64,000 nucleotides of DNA, taken from NCBI GenBank assembly GCA_006937955.1, contig SSNP01000066.1:2185273-2249272 (forward strand). The letters are read 5' to 3'. This stretch comes from Pachypanchax playfairii. Taxonomy: Eukaryota > Chordata > Actinopteri > Cyprinodontiformes > Aplocheilidae. The notes beneath the pieces were generated by a model, which was not told where the DNA came from, did no database searches, and saw nothing but the letters and a program-made list of their open reading frames with translations. This document shows, in pieces, positions 46,260 to 58,117 of this stretch. Within the stretch, counting starts at the first letter, position 1. Each line of letters begins with the position of its first letter. The position numbers were made by a program, and so were the translations under genes.

Positions 46260-48240
46260 ATGTCAGACGGAGAGGATGAGAGCCATCCAATGCCCACGAG
46301 CGCGTGCGCGGTGTGTGTCAGTTTCACGTTATCCTGTGGGAGGGGTGTTGTAGTATCACAAGGAATATGCGCACGACACTCGTGTACGTCCGTGTTTGTG
46401 TGTATGTGTGTGTGTGTGTGACACTGATGGATGCACCAATGGAAAGACGGACAGATGCTTGGGCGGATCTAACGGCAGGCGGTGGTGGAGCGGCGCACAC
46501 AGTCGCGTTGAGATTGGGGGCGAAGACATCCTCGTTCCGCGGAGAGACACCGATCGGCCGTCCTTCCGACTGAGGAGGAACGGCGAGACTCGTCCGTTTG
46601 ACCCGATCGTTGGTACGAACAGGGAGGCTGGGGAAGATTTGATTCCCACCGGCAGATCCGACGAACTGGGCTGTTACTGCGGGTACTGAGGAGCGTAAGT
46701 GGCGAAGCAGCACAGCAGCGGCGGCACATCTGGCTCAGAGGAAGACAGGAGGAGAGAAGAAGAAGAGAGGGAACAGGGGGAGCGAGCCTTTGGCAACCCA
46801 CGCTTACCTCCCTCGTTCCTCTCTTCACTCCACAAGCTGCTTTGATCTCTCTTCGCATCGCCGTGAAGCCCAGCTTCCGCTCTGAGGATTGTCTGAAAAG
46901 TAAAGAGAATATTTCTGTCCGACTCAAGCTGAGTAAAAGAAAAAAAAACTTTTTTTATCATTTAATAAGAAAGTAAAACAAAGGTGCATCTGCACCTCGT
47001 GAAATCATTTCAGGCATCTAAAATTAAACACTTGAACTTACCTGTAAAGAAACAAATAAACTTTATTCCGGTTGTTTCAAGAAGATTTTGCGACTCTCCG
47101 GTCACTCGCGGCTCAGGACTGAAAGTGGAGCGCCCTGTTGGGAGACGTGTCTGACTCGCTGTGTGGCTTAAATAGCTCCACTCGGGCCACGAAAAAAACA
47201 AAACAAAAGACGGTGAAAAAAGTATCATCAGCGGCCAGGAAAGTGTTTGGCAGCGGGCGCCACAGCTCGGCTGATCCGTGCGCTCCACCAAAGCAGCAGC
47301 CAGGCTGCACGGGAGCAGCCTGATCCCGTCACCTCCTCCTTCTCCACCTCCTCCTCCTCCTCATGTACATTATTACAACAAGGGAGACCCAATCAAGCAC
47401 GTATCTCATCGATTCACACACACACACATACGCACACACACGCACTGAGTACTACCAACGTGCTTTCGCGTGTGCGCGCGCACATACTGACTGAATGACT
47501 TGCCCTCGGAGGATCTTTCAAAGCGCTCTCGGACAAAATAACGCAGCCGCGCGCCAGCAGGGGCAGCGTGTCGGCGAGCAGCCTCGACCGTCACCTCTTC
47601 CTCTTTCTCCTTTTCTCCTCTGCTGACGCTCCAGAGATTTAACCAGCGGAGCGAGCCGCATGTTGCGCTTTTCATTTTTGTTTCATTTTTCTTTTTGTCA
47701 CTCAACGACTTGTCAAAGTGGACTGGATTTTTACTAGATGCTTTCAGACATTTTTCAGCTGCGCACCTCATGACTCTGAGTTACTGGTGATTACCAGGAA
47801 AAGCCCATGGATAGTGGGACAGAGGATCAGCCCGTATAGTAAGTGTACATGCCCGTTATGTGTGTTTTGTGTGATACTGTGGTTGTGCCGACTGCATGCC
47901 TGCTCCTTCTGTTTTTCGCAACGTGCCTGACATTACGCACACTCCCAGGCATGTCCAAAGAGCGTCGGGCGAGCCCGCGCGTTGGAAATAATCAGGCACT
48001 AGAATAAGACAGAAGATGTCAGAAAGAGAGTGAGAGTGAGAGGGGTAAAACAGCGAGGTAGAGAGACAGAGGGAGGGAGTGACAGAGAGAGGGAGAGACG
48101 GGGAGATACGTGACGCCTTTCAGCGCAGAGGTTGAACCGTAAGAAGAGGCGCAGGGTTTCAGTTGTGTCAGCTCTTGATGTGTGTACCCTTGTTTGCGAC
48201 TTTTGACTGACGCAATCATTTGGTTTTTGTCCCCTCCAGC
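46260..48240. promoter_or_regulatory. GC/CpG-rich promoter domain upstream of tshz
   Basis: Base composition changes here: CpG dinucleotides become frequent (for example GCGCGTGCGCGG near 46300 and GCAGCCGCGCGCC near 47545), in contrast to the AT-rich DNA on both sides. A CTCF-like CCAGCAGGGGCAGCG lies at 47554-47568. A weak donor-like CGTATA|GTAAGTG is at 47839 on the plus strand. The domain probably holds the tshz start site(s), but no TATA box or start can be fixed from sequence alone. Confidence 0.6.
46808..46928 (-). ncRNA. Candidate exon of a divergent antisense transcript
   Basis: On the minus strand a strong acceptor (a long T-rich tract then CTTTTACTCAG) precedes 46928, and a strong donor GGAG|GTAAGC follows 46808, giving a 121-nt exon. 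A second consensus donor, CTTTACAG|GTAAGT, ends a preceding exon at 47042, so a 113-nt intron would lie between. The overlapping frames show no known domain. This would be a head-to-head transcript leaving the tshz promoter region. Splice signals are the only evidence. Confidence 0.4.
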
Positions 48241-48671
48241 TTGCCTGTTGCAGCCCCCCACACCAAGTAGCCGAGAGGATCACACGAAGACACAAACGCT
48301 TTTCAACCCTGTTTTTATTTTGTTTTTGTACGACGGGGCTCCCCGTTCCAGCTCCTGTCACGTCCATCCAAGCTGGAGCAGACGGGAGTTCGACCGAGCA
48401 ACCGACTGAGAGACCCAGCCGCCCGCGAGAGCCGCAAGGGGTTTCCCTGCTCTTGTCCTCGCTTTTACGGGCTTTTTCTCTTTTTGATTTTATTTTCCTA
48501 AAACTGTACTCTGTTCTCTACTTGAACACACTCCCACCTCGATCTATGTGGGGACCCTGAGAGCGCACACAAGCTGGGGGGAAACAGTGTATCAAAGCCC
48601 TTCGGATCCCCCACGCAGACTTGAATCACCGTGGCCAGAGACAAACTCCCTGCCGGGCCCCCAAAGCCGAG
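48241..48671 (+). other. Probable tshz 5' untranslated leader
   Basis: The block follows a polypyrimidine tract and acceptor (TTTTTGTCCCCTCCAG, AG ending at 48240), which suggests that an upstream non-coding exon is spliced here. A start site within or upstream is equally possible. It contains one upstream ATG only, at 48546, and runs into the tshz start codon. Confidence 0.5.
48546..48560 (+). CDS. Minimal upstream ORF in the tshz leader
   Basis: ATG TGG GGA CCC TGA encodes only Met-Trp-Gly-Pro, and its stop ends 111 bases before the tshz ATG. It is the single upstream ATG in 48241-48671. It lacks a purine-rich Kozak context (CGATCTATGT; -3 is T), so many ribosomes should scan past it. An effect on translation is inference. 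Confidence 0.45.
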   Translation: MWGP

Positions 48672-48711
48672 ATGCCACGGAGGAAGCAGCAAGCGCCTCG
48701 GCGCGCCGCAG
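48672..48711 (+). CDS. tshz: Teashirt zinc-finger homeobox (TSHZ) first coding exon
   Basis: The 13 codons read MPRRKQQAPRRAA, the signature N-terminus of vertebrate teashirt proteins, followed by one base of a split codon and a GT donor (CAG|GTATGC, GT at 48712). The start has G at -3 (GCCGAGATGC). TSHZ proteins are nuclear C2H2 zinc-finger and homeodomain repressors acting in neural, muscle and urinary-tract development. In known vertebrate genes this tiny exon is spliced to one huge exon that encodes everything else; that exon is not in the window, so intron 1 exceeds 15 kb. Arg at residue 10 fits TSHZ3 better than the Lys I recall for human TSHZ2, but 13 residues cannot settle the paralogue. 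Confidence 0.88.
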
Positions 48712-50079
48712 GTATGCACTGATTTAGGCTTGCCTGCCTTTTACCTCTAACACCCTCCGCCCCCCTCCCTCACTCTCTGTTAGCGACCCCTTCCCTTACA
48801 TCAAACTTTTTTTTTCCTTTAGATAGAAACATCTGTTGTTTAGGTCACCGCAAAATCTCCAGAGCTGAAATCGGAGAAAACGTGCACTTCTCTCAGCCTC
48901 AGAGTAAAGCTCTTACTTTAAATGGTAGTTTTATTATTTTTATCACAATTGTTCATTTTATAACAGGCTGATGCGTCTTTTCATCTCACATACTTTTACC
49001 AGAATTGTTAGTTTGTGGAATTCCGATGAGCATGGGAAACAAATGTAATGTTTTTTTTTCTCTAACAATATTTATCAAAGCTACAGTGATGAGTCTGTTC
49101 CAAAAAGTTGGAATACATTTTTCTACTTTACCTTTTTAGAAAATAGACAGAGTTTATAGTTTCATTCCAAGCAAAAATATTCACTAGAAGACACTTTGAC
49201 TTCCTGCGTTTTGGGGTTTTCAGCTGCTAGTTGGCCAAAACAAGAAGAGTCTCACCTGAAGGCGTGTGAAACGCTTCAGTTTTCTTAATATTCTATGTTT
49301 TGAAGACGAGATTGCCAAAAGAGGAAACAATGTTTAGACTAACTGATTGTAAATGCATCCCAGGTGCTGGATATTTGCATTCTGAAAAGACAGTGTTTAC
49401 ATGATGTGACCTAGAAATCAACGTAACCATCCAATTTCTTCTGTAAAAAGGTCACAGGTCATACGGGAGGATTCGTCCTTTAAAAAGTCTCAGGGGCGGC
49501 TTTTTATGGTAGAACTCGTTCTGTCTCACTGAGTACTTCTAATTATTTCCTTGAATTTTTCCCTTTAACGGAATCTCTTTTAAGTTTTCCACCTTCTCTT
49601 CATTTGCTTGTAGATATTGACTTTAGGATTGAGGATCTTTAGTGATGAGAATTTCTGAATCCCAAGGATCGAAGTACGCAGACACCTTCAATGGCTTTTT
49701 TTTTTTGTTTTGTTTATCCTGAGTTTTCATTTTGCTGTAATTTGAGTAATATATTGTAAATAACCCGCCTTATAAATAACTCTGTTACTTTTTGAAGTTT
49801 TATTTCCACATTTAAATGCTTTCAAGTCTTTGTTAAATTCCCTAAATTATTGTATTGCCACTGTATAAAAAATAATTCCAGAGCCTTTGCTTTTTATTCA
49901 CTTGAGACGCGAACATAACAATGTCCATAACCATTTCTTTGCGGTGTAATATCTTTAGTTCCATCTGAGTATGTTGCGTGTCAGTTTCACTTGAGTTTGT
50001 GGGAAAGACTTATCATGGTTTCACAGACAGAGGTGAGCATGTAACGCTGGAAGAGAGGCTTAAAGGACAATTGCCATCT

Positions 50080-50180
50080 TTGATTTGATGTCTGATTGAT
50101 CACCTGTCATCTGGCTGTGCCTTTGATCTGTTCATTTCCAATAAGTGTCGATGAATCTTCTCTCCCTCCTGCCTTCCCTT
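50080..50180. promoter_or_regulatory. Candidate intronic enhancer block
   Basis: A repeat-free stretch contains two CTTTGAT-type TCF/LEF cores (CATCTTTGATTTG and GCCTTTGATCTG) and an E-box-like CACCTG. Inferred only. Confidence 0.25.
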
Positions 50181-51429
50181 CAGAACTCCCATGAGAACGT
50201 GAGGCCTGTTGAAGTTATGTTTGGTTTCAGAAACGTCTGTTTACATGCTGATTTTGTTTTGTTGCTTATTATACTCTCCTTGATTCTCTGTCAGTCATGC
50301 GTAAGATTCCACTGATAAACATTGTTGTAAATAAGGCAAATAATAGGAACATAACACTCTTTTGCACATACAAGCACCCAGACTGGTACTAAAATCTAAC
50401 TATTAGCTTCACCGAGGGAAGGAAGACTGGTTTGCTCCATTGGACGGGCCGTCTGAGAGACTTTGTTTCATATTTGATTTAATTGTCTGTCCTCTGACAG
50501 CCACATTCATCAATGGCCTTAATGGTCAATCAGAGGTTGGCGTGCACACACACACACACACATACACACACTCTCTTTCTCTCTCTGAGGGAGTCTTGTG
50601 TATTGTAAGCTCAGAGCCTTATACTTGATCAAAATGTTTCAGCCCTAATGGACGTAGTGGGTGGGGGTAAAGGAATGGGTGGACGGATGGACGGATGCAT
50701 GGTTGGATAGATGGTTGGATACATGGCGGGATGACTAAAAGCCTTTTCATCCAGCTGGAATGAGGGAGTGAGTGTGGTGGCAGTAAGAGTGGGGAAGAAA
50801 ACGAGGCAGTTATTTCTTTGATGAGCGGACAAGAGAAAACACGAGGTGAAGGAGGAGTTTCATTTTAAACTATTTGCAACTGCCTATTTTTTACCTTTTA
50901 CATCTCCTCCTCCCCCACATCCTTGCCTCCCTCCCTCCCTCCCTCTCTCCCTCCCTCTCTCCCTTCTAACTCCAGCTGCAAGTTGTAAGGTTTTGGAAAA
51001 CTGTGCCACACAAAGAAGTGATGACAAACTGATTGCACTCTGGTAATAGCGAGAGTTATGGGGAGATTGTAAATTATAGGTCTTGATTAGAGTTTTTTTT
51101 TTTTTTTTATGAAAATCTTTTTTTAAGCTCTTTTATGTGATTCATTTGGTCTCTCAAACCAGAAAATGATGTGCAGATTTGGATCTTATTACCCAAACCG
51201 TCATTATGCAGATCCACCATCACAGTCAACTTTTCAAAACTAACAATGTGAAAAAACACAGAAAGGAATAATGTGTATGCTCGACGTACACGAGGTATTT
51301 TCAGGATTCTTTACACTCGTCCTTTTTTTGAAAAACACCTCTCCATCTCTTCCACATCATCACTGTTGCACTCACTTCCTGTTCTGGTGTCACAGCGCAC
51401 CCAGCCAGCTAAAAAGAGGAGCTGTTTTG

Positions 51430-51610
51430 CCAGCTTCATTAGCATTCTCCTAATTAGCCGAGCATCTGATGGATCTCAGACAGGCCTAATGATTGGAGAT
51501 GACAAGCTCCGCACACTGTCACGCTCACCAATTAGGTCTGCAGCGTAGCTAGATGTAATCAACTTGATCTTACATTGTCCTCATTTGGCCCAGACACCAC
51601 AGTGCAGGTG
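51430..51610. promoter_or_regulatory. Candidate intronic conserved element
   Basis: Dense homeodomain-type cores (CTAATTAGCC, CCTAATGATTGG, CCAATTAGG) lie in a repeat-free, composition-balanced block with GGACCAGACACC-like GC parts after it. Function is not shown. Confidence 0.35.
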
Positions 51611-52189
51611 AGGGTTCAGACTGTGCACCATGGATGAGAGGTGCGTGGTTTGTTGGTGCTAATTCATTTTATGTCTAAAATACTTAGTCTTTGCTGGTCC
51701 TGCGTATCATTGTACACAGGTGTGTTCACAAGTTTATCAGAAGGGGTTAAATGTTCCTTCGGTTCTGACAGAAGAAGATAAACGTCAAGCAGATTTTTTT
51801 CAAAGCAAGACTACTTGTTAGGAGGAAATGGGTGCATCAAACCTTAAGTTTGTTTTATTTAATAAATTCTACATGGCGTTTGTCTTTTTACATGAATCCA
51901 TAGAATCAAATGCATGGTGCAAAAGGAGATTGTCCTTCTGTGAGCTCACCCCAGATTGATGACGTTGACATGGGTCATTATTAGCTACTCAATGACACTC
52001 TCCCCTACGTGGAAGATTTTTCACCTCCGTTGATTTTCCAGAAACACCTATCATCAGCATGGTTTCCAAAAAGGCTAAGCATGATTTATGTAAATATTAA
52101 CATCAAGACAGATTTGCTTCTGTCCAACAAGAGATAGATGGCAGCTGAGAGGGCTAAAGCAGCTGATTTCTGTGATTTCTCTGCCTGAA

Positions 52190-52194
52190 TGTGT

Positions 52195-52229
<35 letters not shown>
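52190..52229 (+). repeat. (GT)n microsatellite
   Basis: About eighteen GT units with one A interruption. Confidence 0.9.
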
Positions 52230-52230
<1 letters not shown>

Positions 52231-54469
52231 ATACATTTGCAAGTGTGTGTGATTGATTGTAGATGAGAGTGGGAGATTAATCATGCTTGATGTGTTAACA
52301 TTGCACTCGCGGTGGATCTAAGTCGAGATGCAGTGGCCCATTTAAATATACTCACTCACACAGATTCACAGCAGGGCGCGGGTACGCTCACACATTCAGA
52401 CAGGCACATTTCTACCTTGTTCAATAGTGAATAGGACACAGTTTCAACAGATATATTATAAAGAAGCACTTTCTGTGTGGAAATTGCTTCCAAAAGCAAA
52501 ATAAAGATAAATTAACTTTTTAAGATTGTATTTAATTTAAGATATGTTGTTCGGTACAATGAATTGGAAAGTTGATTAATAGCAAACAACCAGTAAAGGA
52601 GGCTAATAGCTGGTATATGATATTTTTTAGAGATTTATTGAGAAGCTAAGTAAAACAAAAGTTGTATTTTTAATAATATTTTGAATAATTCAGCTTCTTT
52701 GCAACCAAGTTTAAGATTAATCTGGATTATTAATCTAGATTAAGACTAATCTTAGTTACATTATTATTAAAGTAGATGTTGCATGGTTTTGGGATTGACT
52801 GGTGACATGTGCAGGTTGTACTCAGCATCTCAGCGGTCGACCACTGAAGCTCTGCAAGACCTAGAAGAGGATTCATCAGGAAAGTGATTAATAGATACTG
52901 TAACTGGAGTTTATAGAGTTAGCTTTTGGTTAAAAAAAACAATATTTAGTTTTGCTTATATTACAAAGCTTAGCAAGGAAAGGAATTCTAAAAAATAAAT
53001 AAATAAAAAAGAAACAAAAACAAGTTCTTTGGAACTTTAAGATTATGTACACGCTCTTAGTCACAATGTTTTTTTTTCTGTTCAAAATAGTTGTCACTTT
53101 AAATTAGTTTCTTTTGTGTGTAGTAATGCTCCTTAACATTTCAAATCACCTGGAAAGACACGTAAGACATGGAAGAAGAAGTCTGTCGCAGGTGAAAGAA
53201 GTCAGGTCTACATCCCCTGAAGTGAAACGTCTGCATCTGAAGATCCTGGAATGAAAAGTCACTCTGAAAGCAGAGGAAAGTTTACAGCACTCACTTTAGT
53301 CTTGTTGTATCATTCACTTCTAAAAATGAATGTTTCTGTTTACCAAAGCAGGTACAGAATGACGTTTAAACAGAATAGATAGAATAGAATCACCTGCTAA
53401 AACACTGCTGAAAATATACTTTAAACTATCTTTATTTGGTTGAAAGGTTTAATGAATTTAAATTTATTAGATTAACCAGACTGATTAAAAAAAGAAAGAA
53501 GCGAGGGAGACACGATGTGAACAAGAGCCGACCAGGTTTAAAACAAGTCTTATTTGATATTCAGTGTTTGCTGGGATGAAGGGATGAAGACCTGATGCTG
53601 GTTTTATTTAGGTGAAGTGATTTAGAAAGTTCAGACCATTTAATGTTATTTAATGAAAATAAAATGTTACCAGTATTTTACAATTGATGAGATCAAATAG
53701 ATCAGTCACTAGACAATTACAATTATAACAAAAACAATGTTATATTTTATTACTTAACTGATCCTGTTTTTTTTAATTTAACAAGGAGAACTATTGTAGA
53801 GTTGCACTTCTTGTTGCTTATAGTTATATAACTTGTGTTAGACAGTCTAAAGTAGAAACTGTCTTCTAGTTCCAGCTCTCAAGCCAAACAAGCTGACAAA
53901 ACACTAAACACATTTATCACAACCAGATAATGTTTATCTCAGTCAAACAGATAAATCTGCTCACAGATCTTTAAAAAACCTTTTTCAAAATAACAAAATC
54001 ACATTTAATCCAACATTTGCATCTTGGATTCGGCTAAAAATAATTCTTGTTTGGTTTTGTCTCTGTGTGGCAGTATGCGTCCATTTCCTTGCATTACTTT
54101 GTGCAGAGTGAATTTTTCCCAGGCAGCTCACTGACATGGTGATTTGTTATGGCCTTCTTCCGCCTTTTTTTTCAGAGCTCCTTCCCCACTATGCCACAAT
54201 GAACCAAGACAGGGAAAGAGAAGATATAAAATGGAAGAACTCTAGCATGGTTAAATATTCTATCATATCGAAAGACAGGATGGGAATGAGATTGTAAAAA
54301 AGATTATTTGCATGGCGAGGAGAAAGTAGAGGAGAATGAAAAATCAAGCAAGTAGACAAACGACAATCATCGAGAGAGAGAAAGAGCAAGAGGGAGAGGC
54401 TCCCTTATATCCTTCCCCTCCATTTCTTGAGGATAAGTGGCTGATGGTTTATAAACAGTGCTTCTTTTG

Positions 54470-54665
54470 CTCCCTCTCCCAGAATCTTCCGTCATGGCTC
54501 CCATTAGGTTGACAGCTGTCAATTAGAGCTCCCTTGGTCTGGCGCACTGCACTTTATTGCAGGCAGTTGATGCTGTCATTTTGCTCCCAGTTTCGCCTTG
54601 AGCGTTATCACGAGCGCTCAAACAGTCAATAGCTGATGCATCAGCAGTTATTTCTTAAATTGGCT
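54470..54665. promoter_or_regulatory. Candidate intronic conserved element
   Basis: A balanced, repeat-free block holds TTGACAGCTGTCAATTAGAG (palindromic TGACAGCTGTCA: two TGACAG MEIS/TGIF-type cores around an E-box) and GCGTTATCACGAGCGC. It stands out from AT-rich surroundings. Confidence 0.38.
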
Positions 54666-57600
54666 CACAAGGCTGCATCCCTTTTCTTAGCACCCCCACC
54701 CACCCTCCACCCCAGATTCTCTCCCTCTCCTCTCTGTCTGTTTCCTCCCTGTTCTCGTTTTCTTCCCTAAAGATTATTTTTTGAGGTGAAAGCTCTATAG
54801 ATTGTGCCTGTAGCTGGGTAAGTGCGGTGTTCTTTTTATGTCTTCTGTTACAAAAAGCCAGTAAACACCTGCACAAGTAAACTTTTTTTCTTTTTAATTG
54901 AGGAAGCCTGAATGTTAAAATGAGGTTAAGAGAAACTTATAAACGATAAAGTGAGTCTGAACTTTTATTGCTCACTGTGCAATAAGTTCAAATAATTACA
55001 ATATAATAGTGACTTAAAGGGTGTTTAAATCACTCTAGAAACAAATTAAAAATACATTTTAACCACAAGATTTATTTTTTTCAGGAAACAGGGTATTTTT
55101 TCATATTTGTTGCGCACGCGCGTGTGTGTGTGGGTGTGTGGGTTATATCTGCTGTTCTGTTTGATTGACTTGAGAAACACTTCTGATTTTAAACACATCA
55201 ACATCAGTGACGAAACAAATAAAAAGCTCCTACTGGTGAAACAAAGTAACATTTACCGTACTGTCTGTATGTTTGCACGGTAAGTCTGTGTTTTTGCAGA
55301 AACAACCTTAATGGGGTCAATTTAAAGTTTTATTCACAAATCTGTTACTGTAACATATATCCATAGATTTTAGAGGGATTCTGTTTGTCCCTTAGATATA
55401 AACAATCAGAGGTGATCACTTTTATTACTATAAAGCACTGATTCATTTTACAGACATGAAGGAGCTCCCTTTCTCTCCCCTGTCACACACACATAGAGGG
55501 AACTGGACAGGAGTGCTGGTGCAAATGCTGGATGAAGGACCGAGTTTGAATGTTGTGTTTGCAAACAATGACACTCGTTCAGACAGAAAAGTAGTTAATA
55601 AGATATGGTGCTATTTGGGCTTTTCCTGCTTTTAATCTTCTGTCTGACCAGCGGCGGCTGCAGCACTCCCAACAAAACAATAGTGGAGAGAGGCAACACT
55701 CATCAACAGACTTCGCTTATCTAACCTGTATACTGCCTTTGATGTTAGTGAAAAGGCTTCTGACCAAGACTGAAACATGGTGAAAAATTTCCAAAATTAA
55801 TTTAGATCTTTGTCTGAACAAAAACTCGTCTGTAAAAAATAAAAAAAAAAAAAAAAAACAAATGACAGAACAATACGCAGTTGATACTAAAGTGGTGCTG
55901 ATTTTTATCTTCCTCATCCTCCTCCAATTATTCCATCAATTATATAAAAAGCAAACTCAGATCACACAGGAAACCCTTTACAATCATATACCAATCATAA
56001 TAATAATTCAATTCAACTACATTGTCATGTTCATACAACACATAACTTCACTTGTCATGTTTAAATAGTCTTAATGCCTAAACTTTGGAAAAGAGCTGAT
56101 ATTAGATTTAAAATAAAACTCAAAAATAGCAAGTTGTCTGGAGTAAAAGTAACCAAGTACTTCTGTTTCCTAGTTATAACAACACAGGTTTGAAGAAAGA
56201 ACCTCTAGTAACTCATCACAGATACGGAGACATTTTAGTTTTAAAAGTGTAGCTCAGCTTCATCAACATGAGTAAACATTAAAACTGTTTTTCACACCAT
56301 CTCCTTGCTCTTGTGTAACTTTTATAATGGCTTTGTTCCTGCAGAAATCAAAGTAGAAGCTGCACATCTGTAAATAGATTAGAATAAAGTAATAAAATCT
56401 GACCTTCTTTAACTTTTGGAAACATGTAGTATGGCTTTTACATGATATTTCTAAATTGATATTTTATCTTTATTATTTTGGATAGGATTATTGTTGGCTC
56501 CTCTGTTCGTTTTGAGTTAAACTGCGAAGCTTCGTATGATTTAGATAATGTTTCTTTTATTGTAAACAATGGCCCCTTTCTGTGAGCTGAGGTTGGCTGA
56601 TGCAACCACACAGAGGCACCTTGGGAAAACAGCTTTAAATGGGGAATTTAGTTAAATTGAGTGAGAAGCACTCTTACACACAAACACTCCTATAGTAATA
56701 GGACACACGATTTATAATTTTATGAACGCTTGTGGTTCGGCTGTGGGATCGTTTGTAGATATCTTAGGATCAAAGTGGTCCTCATTCATGGCTGGGTAAA
56801 TCCTTGTTTTAATAGTTTTAACAAACTAAGATCTATTTAGGATTCCAGCAAGTAACCAGCACCTTTTCCAGAACAAATGGCCTCTGTTTATGGTTGGCTG
56901 TATTTTTTCCATCATGTCTGACCTGTTTCAAATACTTCCTGTCGTGTTCAGGAGACATGAGATATGTGTGTCAAGGAAACGAAGGAACTGCAGTCCTGCT
57001 TGGAAGATGAGTTTGTGTCAAGTGTGTGTATCTGTTTGTGTGTATAGGGGCATCTTTTGAGTGTCATTTGGGCTTGGCTCCAGGTCTGGGTTTCTTCTTT
57101 TTCTCAGTGGGGGTTGCCTTTATGTCTGAAAACTGTGCATGTGGATGTGTGTGTGTTTGGGCGCACTTTCAGACAATCAGCCTCCCTTTCCCACAGAGGC
57201 TTTAGAGGGACCTAGGCAAGACTGGCAGCCATCAGTCTTTTGTGTGTGTGTGTGTTTCTTTGTGTGTGTTTGCGTAATAGTGGCTGTGATGAAAGGCAGG
57301 GGAGCCAGCAAAGACCCGTCTGAGGCCCTGGTAATCAGGGCCAGCCTGAGCTGACATCCTTCTCAGGCTGACAGCGCCTTCCTCTTCTCTCCTCATGTAC
57401 ATACACACACACAGATATGTATATATACTTGGCTGAATCGTCACCACTCAGTCACTGCCAAAGGACACTCTGACATCCCTTCCCCTCCTCATTTTCCTCC
57501 TTTTTGTTTCATGTCCTGATCAGTTTCAGATGTTGGGGATTATTCTCACCCTGTACAGCAACGTGACCGCGTGTTTGTGATCTGAAGGTATGTGAGTCCA

Positions 57601-57889
57601 ACAGAGAGTCTCTGGTTAGAACTCTTCTGGTCTCGCAAGGCAAGAGTAAGACGTGTGTGTTTAACTCAGCATGAATACTGTATGTTTTGTGTTCTCTGAG
57701 AAAGTTAAAAGCAAGGAAGCAGGTGATAGAGAGAGGGAAAAAGTCAACCATGCTGAAAAGCAAAAAAAAAAAAAAAAAAAAAGTGTGAGAGATGAGAGGA
57801 GTGGGGAAGAAGGCTGTTTTATTTTATACTGTGAGGGCCTGTTGCTAATTAATGTTTCTTGGTCGGTTTCTGTCGGAGCTGAGTAATGT

Positions 57890-58085
57890 TTTTGATCTTT
57901 ATGCCTGATAACTGCATACCTAATGAGATTTCAAAGCTGGTGGAGATGGGAGTTGCTGCTCCCTGCAATTATTGACAGATGCCTTTTCTCCGCCACTGGC
58001 TGCCGCGCCATAAATCCTTCCTCAGTAATGAGCTTGAGAAGTGCCACCCTGCCAGTGAGCTAATGAAACCGAGCAAGGGGGGCCG
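57890..58085. promoter_or_regulatory. Candidate intronic conserved element
   Basis: A repeat-free block contains CAATTATTGACAG (homeodomain plus TGACAG core), CCATAAATCC (Hox/Cdx-like) and GAGCTAATGAAACC. It ends at a (GT)n tract. Inferred only. Confidence 0.35.

Positions 58086-58087
<2 letters not shown>

Positions 58088-58116
<29 letters not shown>
58088..58116 (+). repeat. (GT)n microsatellite
   Basis: About fourteen GT units. Confidence 0.9.

Positions 58117-58117
<1 letters not shown>

Noticed and set aside
46030..46290. Minus-strand frame with Lys-Glu-Arg-Lys repeats
   Set aside because: It is produced by the (TTTC)n tract, with no domain on either side.
46469..46927. 152-residue minus-strand protein gene upstream of tshz
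   Set aside because: No domain is recognised and the frame crosses consensus splice sites; the GC-rich setting explains its length. A non-coding divergent transcript is more likely.
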